Source of the DNA: Bryobacterales bacterium
GTDB taxonomy: Bacteria > Acidobacteriota > Terriglobia > Bryobacterales > Bryobacteraceae
Direction: 5' to 3'
DNA: 9,298 nt
Assembly (NCBI GenBank): GCA_025353235.1
Contig: JANXQZ010000771.1
Span: 1-9,298, forward strand
This document shows positions 1 to 6,823 of the stretch, piece by piece. Each line of letters begins with the position of its first letter. Within the stretch, counting starts at the first letter, position 1. The translations under genes and the position numbers were made by a program. Below the pieces are notes generated by a model, which worked only from the letters and a program-made list of their open reading frames with translations, had not been told where the DNA came from and searched no databases.

Positions 1-1756
1 GGGTGAAGTCGGAAAATTTGCCTATCAGGAAATCGCCGAAGGATTCTCCCGTGAATGGAGCGGAGCCGCCGTTGAAGGTGAAGCGACCGTTGGCGCGGAA
101 GTTGTTGGTGACATCGTCCAAGCCCTTTCCATATTCGCCGCCCAGGCTGAGCTGGTGCGCCCCTCTGGTCCAACGCAGCGTATCGGTCAATTGGTACTCG
201 TCGCGAAGAAAGCGGTTCGTGTCGCCGGTGTTGAGCGTTCCCCAGTACCCTGCGACGGCCACGTACAGCTGCGGCTTATCATCCGTGAAGATGTTGATTC
301 CGAGATCGTGGAAGGTCTTGGGCGGGTAGATGGGGACGTTGTTGCCGTCCGTTCGATTGAAGCTGAATAGGGCCTGATTGGTGATGTTCGGAGTGAAGAC
401 GTGCGTATCGGTTACGCTCTCGCTTTGGTTCAACCATGTGCGGCCGGTATTCTGCGACAGATAATTGCTCTCGTCCAAGAAGGCCGGAGTCACGCCATAG
501 GAGCGATACCAGCGGACGCTGAGCCTGTTCTTATCGCCCAGTTGCTGGTCACCGCGCAGCAGCCACTGATCTTCGTCGAAGTTGTTGGGGGCGGCTGCGA
601 ACGTAGTGTTGCCGCTGGTAGGCAAGGGGATGTGCGCGAGAATAGCCAGACTGATGGGGCTGATTTGGGCGCTAGGGATTCGATTGCCGGGATAAGGAAG
701 GCCCGTGGAGGGGTCCTTCAATTGTTTCGATAACGCGGAAAAATCGCCAGAGCGCATGGCCGCCGTAGGCACCACGATCTGCGCTTGAACGGGAGCTTGG
801 CGCAAGCGCGTGCCTTGATAGGAGAAAAAGAAGAACGTCTTGTCGTGTCCGTTGTAGACCTTCGGGATGGCTACCGGTCCGCCCAGCGTGGCGCCGAATT
901 GATTGCGCTTCAAGCCATCCTGCTGCTTCTGGCCCTTAACGGTTGGGGCGAAAAAGTTGGTCGCGTTCAGCGCCTGATTGCGTACAAACTCGAACGCGCT
1001 TCCATGATAGCTGTTGGTGCCGGACTTTGTAACAGCGTTCACGATCCCGCCTGACTGACGGCCAAATTCCGCGCTGAAGTTGTTCGTTTGCACGCTGAAC
1101 TCCTGCTGAGCATCGGGGTTCGGCATTGGATTAGGCGCATTGCTGTAGTGATCGTTATTGGTGGCTCCGTCGAGAATATAGTTCGTGGCGTTGGCGCGCG
1201 AGCCGTTTACGGATACGGGCGTGACGCCGGGGTAAGTTGTGCCCGAAGTAACATCGGCTCGCGGATCGGAGATCACGCCGACCACCAGGCGCATCAGCTG
1301 CGTAGCGTTCCGTCCATTGAGAGGGAGTTCCTCGATCCGTTTCTGATCGACAACATTCTTCAGAGTGCCCGTATCGGTGTCGATGTGTACCGCTTCCGTC
1401 GAAACAGTCACGCTTTCCGAAGTGCCGCCCACCGTGAGAGTAACGTCGACTCGGACGATCTCGTCCACCTGGAGGCGAATGTCGGAAGCCTCATAGCGCT
1501 TGAATCCAGGCGCCTCGACTTCCAACTTGTACTCGCCCACCTGCAGGGTGCGCAGCGCATACTGGCCCTCGCCGTTCGTGATCACCTGCACCGTCGCGCT
1601 GGTGCCGCTGTTGGTGGCGCGCACCGTGGCGTTGGCGACGGTAGCTCCTGTGGGGTCCTTCACAACCCCGCTGATTGTCCCCATGACGCTCTGCCCGTAG
1701 GAGCAGGCGATCGCGTACGAAGCGGCCAGCATTAACTTCCAAGATCTGTCTTTCAT
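1..1756 (-). CDS. Oar-like TonB-dependent transporter with carboxypeptidase-like regulatory domain (N-terminal part, runs off the left edge)
   Basis: Outer-membrane transporter of the Oar/CarboxypepD_reg type, thought to import large or complex nutrients with TonB energy; the substrate cannot be read from sequence. The 585 codons visible contain no stop, so the gene continues past base 1; family members usually have about 1000-1200 residues, so roughly half is here. Residues 1-21 are a signal peptide. Residues 24-110 form an Ig-like carboxypeptidase regulatory domain beginning GTISGVVKDPTGA. The plug follows, with the signatures LPLNGRN (144-150), VNGSRANATNYILDGATNND (183-202) and EFGRQSGGIVNAVTKSGTN (230-248). 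Beta-barrel strands begin near residue 250. The start is ATG at 1754-1756, with an AAGGGAG ribosome site at 1760-1766. It has its own promoter (1813-1841) downstream of the kinase gene. The family call is firm; the ligand is unknown. Confidence 0.93.
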   Translation of the reverse strand, partial: MKDRSWKLMLAASYAIACSYGQSVMGTISGVVKDPTGATVANATVRATNSGTSATVQVITNGEGQYALRTLQVGEYKLEVEAPGFKRYEASDIRLQVDEIVRVDVTLTVGGTSESVTVSTEAVHIDTDTGTLKNVVDQKRIEELPLNGRNATQLMRLVVGVISDPRADVTSGTTYPGVTPVSVNGSRANATNYILDGATNNDHYSNAPNPMPNPDAQQEFSVQTNNFSAEFGRQSGGIVNAVTKSGTNSYHGSAFEFVRNQALNATNFFAPTVKGQKQQDGLKRNQFGATLGGPVAIPKVYNGHDKTFFFFSYQGTRLRQAPVQAQIVVPTAAMRSGDFSALSKQLKDPSTGLPYPGNRIPSAQISPISLAILAHIPLPTSGNTTFAAAPNNFDEDQWLLRGDQQLGDKNRLSVRWYRSYGVTPAFLDESNYLSQNTGRTWLNQSESVTDTHVFTPNITNQALFSFNRTDGNNVPIYPPKTFHDLGINIFTDDKPQLYVAVAGYWGTLNTGDTNRFLRDEYQLTDTLRWTRGAHQLSLGGEYGKGLDDVTNNFRANGRFTFNGGSAPFTGESFGDFLIGKFSDFT

Positions 1757-1812
1757 GGACTCCCTTTAAAGCCAGCAAAAGCATGGCCTGTTTGCATATG
1801 AGCGTTGCGTCA

Positions 1813-1841
1813 ATTATAAGGTTGACCGCGCAGAACAGCAA
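1813..1841 (-). promoter_or_regulatory. sigma-70-type promoter for the TonB-dependent transporter
   Basis: On the minus strand, TTGCTG (-35, bases 1836-1841) is separated by 17 bases from a perfect TATAAT (-10, bases 1813-1818). The start of transcription would fall near 1806, giving a leader of about 50 bases before the ATG at 1756. The -35 box matches the consensus at three of six positions; the -10 box and spacing are ideal. The promoter begins 10 bases after the kinase stop codon, so the transporter need not depend on read-through from the sigma/kinase operon. Confidence 0.65.
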
Positions 1842-1850
1842 CAGCTCAGG

Positions 1851-4800
1851 TCAGAGCGGGAGGCCCATGTTCTTGAGCAACGTTGCGTAGCGCGGGTCGT
1901 GCTCGATTTTCTTTAATAGCGGGTCCCCTCTCATCTGCTCGCTTTTCGCTCGCTCCAGATACTCGAAGGCCCGCTCCGTTTCGCCGCGGAATGCATACAT
2001 CTGCGCGATCTGAATGGCGGCGTTCGGGAATTTACTCAGGAACTGCGCGAGGCTGGCATCCGATTCCTGCTTTCGCCCTAAGGCATAATACGCGAGCGTG
2101 GGTCCGAATATGCGAAGGGCCGGATGAATTTCCTTTTCCATTTCGTCCAAGGCCTCCCGAGGTCGCGATTGCGCCAAGTAGACCCGCCCAAGCCAGCAGT
2201 GCGCCATCCCGAATCCCGGCACCAGTTGCAGCACTTTCTGGAAGGCAGCGGCAGCCTCGTCATCGCGCCCGGCATAGTAAAGATTAACTCCCGCATTGTA
2301 ATAGCCACCGGCCCTCAACGGATCCAGTTGCAGAGCCTGACGATCCAGATCCATCGCCTCATCCAGGTGGCCCAATATCCTGGCGATAATCGCGGCGTGG
2401 CTGAGTACCACTGCGTTGCCCGGATCCAGCTCTCGCGCTTTTTTGTACGATGCATCTGCGGCCGCCCAGTTGCCGTCCGCGTTCTGCTGGATCCAGGCCA
2501 TGGCCGCGTGAGCCTCAGCTAGATGGTCGTCTAATGACAGCGCCTGCTGTGCCGCGGCCCGTGCCAGCGCGAAGACTTGCATAGAATCGGGACGACCATC
2601 CCCAGCTTGCCCGTTGCGGGACTCAGCGAGACCTGCCCATGCTCGGGCGTAGGATTTGTCGAGTTTGATTGCCTCCTCGAAATAGCCTCCCGCTCTTGCC
2701 AGGTTCTCCGAGCTCCTGCGTTCCAGGAAATACCGGCCCTGCAAGAATTGGTTGTAAGCTTCGGGATTCGTACTCTTTGGGGTGGAGGTCTTCTGCCCCA
2801 AAAGCTTGATTTTCAGTGTTCCCGTGACGGCTCGCGCAATCTCCTCCTGTACGGCGAAGATGTCTGTCATGTCCCGATCGAAGGTATTGGACCACAGCTG
2901 AAAACCATCGGCCGACTTGATCAACTGAGTTGTGATCTTTGTTCGCTTGCCCTGCTTGCGAACACTCCCTTCCAGGATCGACGCCACGTGCAGTTTTTTT
3001 CCAATAGCGCGTGCATCATCGGTCTTGTCCCTGAACTGGAATGAGGAGGTGCTTGCGGCCACGCGCAGTCCAGGTATCTTAGCCAGCGCATCCCGAAGTT
3101 CTTCGGCCAAGCCGTCCGAGAAGTACGCTTGATTTTTCTCGGCGCTCAGATCAAGGAACGGCAGCACCGCAATCGACTCTTGATACTGAGACCCGGAGCT
3201 CTTTGCATCTCTCGCCAGCCAGAAGGCCCCGGCTCCCATCAACACCGCAACCGACATCAGCGCGGCCACTAGGGGAATCTTCGACTTTCGTTCCGGTACC
3301 GCCGCCACGAGTTTCGTTGGCCGTTTCGGGTTGCCCACCTCGGGCGTCGCTAAATTGCTGAGGTGAACCTTAACCCCGTGTTTCACCGTGCATTCGCCCA
3401 GATCGGTCAGGTACGGCGACCACTGGCTCAACTGCATCAGCACTTCGGCCACGCTCTTCGAGAGCAGGATGTGCCCGGCATCTCCGCAATCCATCACGCG
3501 TTGCGCCATGTTGATGCCGCCGCCTGCTACATTCGCGTTGGCGTTCATGTCGGCAACCCGGTAAACCGGACCGCTATGGATTCCCATTCGCAATTTCAGA
3601 TGCGGAGTGCTCTTGAGCCCTGCGGCTATTTCCAAAGCGCATTGGGCCGGCGCCGTCGGATCCACGAAAAACGCCAATGCCATACCGTCTCCGGTGGGCA
3701 AGCTGATGACGTCTCCCGCCGCCTCCGCCGCTCGAAACTGCGGCGACTCGCGCACGATCTGCTGCAGTTCCGCGAGGTAATCTTTCTGCTGATCCATCGG
3801 CAACAGCGAGTACCCCACCAAGTCGGCAAACAACACGTGGGCAATTTCAACGGTGCTGGAGATAGTGGGTTTGCGAGTCGTCTCGCCGGTCCAGGTGCCG
3901 GTCAGCGCCTGGCTCAACTCCTCGCTGAATTCGCGCACCGTGGCCTGTCGGGCGTCCGGGCGAAAGGACATCGCTTTCCGAATCGACCTCTCGGCCGCCT
4001 CGGTCAACTCCGGACGCAACTGCCTGGGCGGCTCCCACTGCGTTTGGCGTTCCTTCACGAGGTGGGACATCGAATGCGGAGAGAACGGCTTTTTCCCGGT
4101 CAACATCTCGTAGGCAACAACCCCCAGCGCATACGTGTCGCTGGCCGCGCAAGGATGCCCGGCAAACTGCTCCGGGGCCATGTAGGTCAAGGTGCCGGCC
4201 ACCTTCGACTTCTCGCCACCGAATTGCGAATTCTGGATGCCGGCGATTCCGAAATCGATCAGCTTGACGTGTTCCTCGCCGCCCAGCCGCTGCAGCATAA
4301 TGTTTTCCGGCTTCAGGTCGCGATGCCACACTCCCTTTTCGTGAGCGGCGGAAAGCGCTTGCCCAATCTGGCGGAGCAGGCCCGCCGCGCGCTTGAAATT
4401 GATGCCGCCCGGGTCCAGGACATGGCGCAGGGTGTCGCCCTCGATGTACTGCATGACCAGAAACTGGTTGCCTTCCGCAGTCAACCCGGTATCGAGCACG
4501 CCCACCACGCCGGGATGGTCAATCCGCGCCAGCGCTTCCATTTCCTGTTGAAATTTCTGGCGAATCCAGGGATCGACATTCGTTTCTTCCAGCAGCACTT
4601 TGACAACTACGCGCTTGGCCAGAAGCTGTCGATCACGGGCGAGATAGACCACGCTCATTCCGCCTCGGCCAAGCTCCCGCTCCACCTCGTAGCGATCGTT
4701 CAGAATCAGCGTGGCTTCGCTTATGCTTGTGCTTGGCAGGGCCGGGGCGCCAGCAGGTCCGATCAGGGCTCGATCGAGAACCGAACCGCCCTGCTCGTCG

Positions 4801-4943
4801 GAATCGAGCAACGACTCCACCTCGCCAAGCAGCTTTTCGTCGCTCCCGCAGCGTGCGCGAAGGAAAGCTGCGCGCCCCTCTGGAGGGCAATCCACTGCGT
4901 CCTGGAAAATTTCTTTTACCTGCTGCCAACGCTCTGCCGTCAT
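1851..4943 (-). CDS. Receptor-type Ser/Thr protein kinase with cyclase-like domain, one membrane segment, TolB-like domain and TPR repeats
   Basis: Transmembrane signalling kinase of 1030 residues. The kinase domain (about 85-345) has glycine loop LGRGGMSVVY (91-100), Lys115, Glu134, HRDLKPEN (207-214), DFG (230-232) and APE (256-258), so it should be active. A class III nucleotide-cyclase-like domain (about 365-530) has metal Asp374 and Asp419 and Asn478/Arg482, but Leu415 and Asn471 sit where purine-specifying Lys and Asp are expected. A single membrane helix lies at about 556-577, with basic residues before it (ERKSK), predicting kinase and cyclase inside. Then come a TolB/FlgO-like domain (588-712, SIAVLPF to DIFAVQEEIA) and TPR-type helices (about 724-1000), predicted periplasmic. 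The ATG at 4943 overlaps the sigma-gene stop as ATGA with no clear ribosome site, indicating translational coupling. Targets and signal are unknown. Confidence 0.93.
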   Translation of the reverse strand: MTAERWQQVKEIFQDAVDCPPEGRAAFLRARCGSDEKLLGEVESLLDSDEQGGSVLDRALIGPAGAPALPSTSISEATLILNDRYEVERELGRGGMSVVYLARDRQLLAKRVVVKVLLEETNVDPWIRQKFQQEMEALARIDHPGVVGVLDTGLTAEGNQFLVMQYIEGDTLRHVLDPGGINFKRAAGLLRQIGQALSAAHEKGVWHRDLKPENIMLQRLGGEEHVKLIDFGIAGIQNSQFGGEKSKVAGTLTYMAPEQFAGHPCAASDTYALGVVAYEMLTGKKPFSPHSMSHLVKERQTQWEPPRQLRPELTEAAERSIRKAMSFRPDARQATVREFSEELSQALTGTWTGETTRKPTISSTVEIAHVLFADLVGYSLLPMDQQKDYLAELQQIVRESPQFRAAEAAGDVISLPTGDGMALAFFVDPTAPAQCALEIAAGLKSTPHLKLRMGIHSGPVYRVADMNANANVAGGGINMAQRVMDCGDAGHILLSKSVAEVLMQLSQWSPYLTDLGECTVKHGVKVHLSNLATPEVGNPKRPTKLVAAVPERKSKIPLVAALMSVAVLMGAGAFWLARDAKSSGSQYQESIAVLPFLDLSAEKNQAYFSDGLAEELRDALAKIPGLRVAASTSSFQFRDKTDDARAIGKKLHVASILEGSVRKQGKRTKITTQLIKSADGFQLWSNTFDRDMTDIFAVQEEIARAVTGTLKIKLLGQKTSTPKSTNPEAYNQFLQGRYFLERRSSENLARAGGYFEEAIKLDKSYARAWAGLAESRNGQAGDGRPDSMQVFALARAAAQQALSLDDHLAEAHAAMAWIQQNADGNWAAADASYKKARELDPGNAVVLSHAAIIARILGHLDEAMDLDRQALQLDPLRAGGYYNAGVNLYYAGRDDEAAAAFQKVLQLVPGFGMAHCWLGRVYLAQSRPREALDEMEKEIHPALRIFGPTLAYYALGRKQESDASLAQFLSKFPNAAIQIAQMYAFRGETERAFEYLERAKSEQMRGDPLLKKIEHDPRYATLLKNMGLPL
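4940..4943 (-). promoter_or_regulatory. ATGA stop/start overlap coupling sigma factor and kinase translation
   Basis: The minus strand reads GGATGACG: TGA ends the sigma gene and ATG starts the kinase gene. No good Shine-Dalgarno stands before this ATG, so the kinase is probably translated by ribosomes that have just finished the sigma factor, tying the two protein levels together. Confidence 0.85.
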
Positions 4944-5518
4944 CCAGGTTTAACGGTGGCCAGTTCCCGGTTGAGCCAAGCCTTGGCCAATCTCCACTCG
5001 CGTTTGATGGTAGTCGGGGAGACACTCATCGCCTCGGCGGTCTCTTCCACGCTCATGCCTGCGAAGAACCGGAGTTCGATCAGCTGCATTTGCCGCGGAT
5101 CTATCCGTTCCAGGCGTTGCAGCACTTCGTCGATGACGATCACGTCTCCCAGCCTGTCCTCGGCGACCAGCAGCTCCACGTCGAGGTCCACTTGCCGGTG
5201 ATCGGCGCCTCCGCGCTTATCGGCATGACGCCGCACTGCATAGGAGACCAGCACTTGGCGCATGGTGTGCGCGGCTATGGCGAAGAAGTGGGCCCGATTC
5301 TCCCAGTTCGCATGGTCATTGCCGACCAGGCGGACGTAAGCTTCATTGATCAGCGCGGTCGCCTGGAGAGTGTGGCTCGGTCTTTCGCGTCGCATGTACG
5401 CTCCGGCCATCCGGCGCAACTCTTCATAGACCAGCGGGAACAATTGATCGGCGGCTTCCTGTTTGCCCTCGCGGAGTTGGGCAAGCAAAAGCGTGACATC
5501 GCCACCGGACGCGGCCAT
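4940..5518 (-). CDS. ECF-type RNA polymerase sigma factor (Sigma70_ECF family)
   Basis: Alternative sigma factor of 192 residues, a normal length for the family. Region 2 lies at about 8-100, with LFPLVYEELRRMAGAYMRRE (26-45), the family-typical TLQATALINEAYVRL (50-64) and NRAHFFAIAAHTMRQVLVSY (74-93). Region 4 lies at about 130-186, with the helix-turn-helix MSVEETAEAMSVSPTTIKREW (155-175). It recruits RNA polymerase to its target promoters; the targets cannot be read here. The start is ATG at 5516-5518, with AGGAGA at 5523-5528. The stop overlaps the start of the kinase gene by four bases. No anti-sigma factor with a zinc or membrane domain sits beside it; in this family the coupled Ser/Thr kinase is the obvious candidate regulator, which is inference. 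Sigma-factor identity is firm. Confidence 0.95.
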   Translation of the reverse strand: MAASGGDVTLLLAQLREGKQEAADQLFPLVYEELRRMAGAYMRRERPSHTLQATALINEAYVRLVGNDHANWENRAHFFAIAAHTMRQVLVSYAVRRHADKRGGADHRQVDLDVELLVAEDRLGDVIVIDEVLQRLERIDPRQMQLIELRFFAGMSVEETAEAMSVSPTTIKREWRLAKAWLNRELATVKPG

Positions 5519-5539
5519 CGTATCTCCTGTATTGAGGGG

Positions 5540-5568
5540 ATTATATCAACTCACCTCAGCCAGGAACT
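5540..5568 (-). promoter_or_regulatory. putative promoter of the sigma factor/kinase operon
   Basis: A perfect TATAAT lies at 5540-5545 on the minus strand, about 22 bases before the ATG. The sequence 17 bases upstream (AGTTCC, 5563-5568) is a poor -35 box, so either an activator or another sigma factor may be needed. GAGTT occurs three times on this strand (5548-5552, 5565-5569, 5596-5600). The leader would be only about 15 bases, just enough for the AGGAGA site. Confidence 0.45.
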
Positions 5569-5573
5569 CGTGG

Positions 5574-6821
5574 CTAATCTCTCCGGAGTGAGTTCAACTC
5601 GATAAGCGCCTTCTCGCTCAGGCTCGCATCGGGCTTTGCAAAGAACGAAAGAATAGCCGTTCGCAACTCGGGCGCGACAGCGGTCTTCTGATCCCCCAGT
5701 TTCTCCAGCAGCTTCGAGTAGGTCTTATCTGCGAACAGATATGTACCTTCCTCCATTGCCTTCCCGGTATCGAGATTGCTGTCGGCAAGCTGCAACTTGT
5801 CCGTCCGGACTTGGCCGATATAGGCGCGGTAGGAAGTCAACGTCTGATTGAAGCTATCCATAAAGAGCTTCTCGGCTGCCGCAGTGGGTACCCGGAATCC
5901 AAGAGCCTTTAGCGGTCCAACCTTGGGCAGCATGCGGAAGAGGAAAGCGAGCAGCTTGGCTCCTGGACCAGGCCGTTCATATTGTTTTCCCCACTCTTTC
6001 TCATAGCTGGAGCGCTGAAGATTATAGATAAATTTCCGGCGCGTGACACCGGGAAGAGTTTTTTCAATGTCGTTCTTTCTTGCGTCCCACGCCGCCCGCG
6101 TCATCTCCGGGATCATTCCGCTCACGGCGCGCCGATACGAACCGAGGGCCAGATCCAGATTCGCAAATACGCTCTCGAGAGGGATGGAGTACGTATCGAG
6201 GAAGGCTCTCTCAAGCACCGGCTTGCTTACCTGAAACCCGATAAAATCGTGGTACGCCTTCGGAGCGTAATTTCCGTGGGCGACCTCTAAAACATCGAAT
6301 CCAAACTCGGTTTTCAGATGCGCCCCAGGATCGTCTTCGTAGGTAACCGGATCGCCATACTTGGCGCGAAGCTTGGGATAAAGCATGGGAACAGCGTGGT
6401 TGGTAGCGATCGGGTGGCCGCTATTGTCAGCTGCGTAATGCGCAAGCGCGCCCAAGGCAAAAGCGAGTTCATTGGGATCCCGCGCCTCATGCAGCAGCGC
6501 CACCACGAAGTCGCCGCTGCGCACGTAATGAACAAGATCGCTGAAGAGCTTGCTGCTGAACGGGTAGTAACCCATATCCTGGATGATCGCGCCGCCGTAG
6601 GCATAGGCATGGGCCTCCAGCAGCTGCGGATCCGTGACATTGGGAAAACGAGACTTGATCAGAGGCTTGAGAGAATCGTCCCAAACCGTATCGATAATGG
6701 CCTCGTGGGTCAGGACCGAATACGCGAAGGAAGGCGTTTCAAAGGCCGCCAGCAACGCGAATATGCCAAAGAACCGGCGCAACCGCGCGAAGGAGTGCAC
6801 TTTGCCGGACAGTAATTTCAT
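5574..6821 (-). CDS. Secreted zinc-dependent phospholipase C-like protein
   Basis: Predicted exported metal-dependent hydrolase of 415 residues in the zn_dep_PLPC superfamily (all-helical, tri-zinc; relatives cleave phosphodiester bonds in phospholipids). Residues 1-33 are a signal peptide (basic start, hydrophobic core FFGIFALLAAF, likely cleavage after SFA). Candidate metal ligands are His39 (LTHE), Asp82 (GGAIIQDMGYYPF, 76-88), His98 (LVHYVR), His128/Asp132/His136 (AHYAADNSGHP, 127-137) and His168/Glu172 (HLKTE). Their order resembles the Bacillus cereus phospholipase C set by eye. The C-terminal half (about 200-415) is mostly helical and I do not recognise it. The ATG shares one base with the stop of the upstream CYTH gene (TAATG) and has no clear ribosome site, so reinitiation is likely. 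Substrate is unproven; the fold call is fairly sure. Confidence 0.82.
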   Translation of the reverse strand: MKLLSGKVHSFARLRRFFGIFALLAAFETPSFAYSVLTHEAIIDTVWDDSLKPLIKSRFPNVTDPQLLEAHAYAYGGAIIQDMGYYPFSSKLFSDLVHYVRSGDFVVALLHEARDPNELAFALGALAHYAADNSGHPIATNHAVPMLYPKLRAKYGDPVTYEDDPGAHLKTEFGFDVLEVAHGNYAPKAYHDFIGFQVSKPVLERAFLDTYSIPLESVFANLDLALGSYRRAVSGMIPEMTRAAWDARKNDIEKTLPGVTRRKFIYNLQRSSYEKEWGKQYERPGPGAKLLAFLFRMLPKVGPLKALGFRVPTAAAEKLFMDSFNQTLTSYRAYIGQVRTDKLQLADSNLDTGKAMEEGTYLFADKTYSKLLEKLGDQKTAVAPELRTAILSFFAKPDASLSEKALIELNSLRRD

Positions 6822-6823
6822 TA
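6819..6823 (-). promoter_or_regulatory. TAATG stop/start overlap coupling the CYTH and phospholipase-like genes
   Basis: The CYTH stop TAA (6821-6823) and the phospholipase-like ATG (6819-6821) share one base. No Shine-Dalgarno-like run is visible in the 20 bases before this ATG, so termination-reinitiation probably drives translation of the second gene. Confidence 0.75.

Noticed and set aside
155..1735. Several plus-strand open frames of 66-215 codons across the left end.
   Set aside because: They lie opposite the transporter coding frame, whose translation shows continuous family motifs; their products look like low-information antisense translations.
1687..1756. Lipoprotein signal at the Cys18 of the transporter (YAIAC).
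   Set aside because: The -3 residue is Ala where Leu or a similar residue is expected, and TonB-dependent transporters are normally exported with a type I signal; cleavage a few residues later (near SYG/QS) fits better.
1760..1800. Possible terminator hairpin after the kinase gene (GCAAA...TTTGC, GCCA...TGGC).
   Set aside because: The stems are only 4-5 base pairs, are not GC-rich, and no U-run follows on the minus strand.
4633..5025. A minus-strand frame of 130 codons spanning the sigma/kinase junction.
   Set aside because: It is out of frame with both genes and its product is a low-complexity Arg/Gly/Pro-rich string; the ATGA overlap of the two real genes explains the junction.
3363..5201. 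A 612-codon open frame on the plus strand across the kinase and sigma genes.
   Set aside because: It is antisense to two genes with strong domain matches; its translation is rich in Arg, His, Gln and Leu with no recognisable motif, as expected of an opposite-strand frame in GC-rich DNA.
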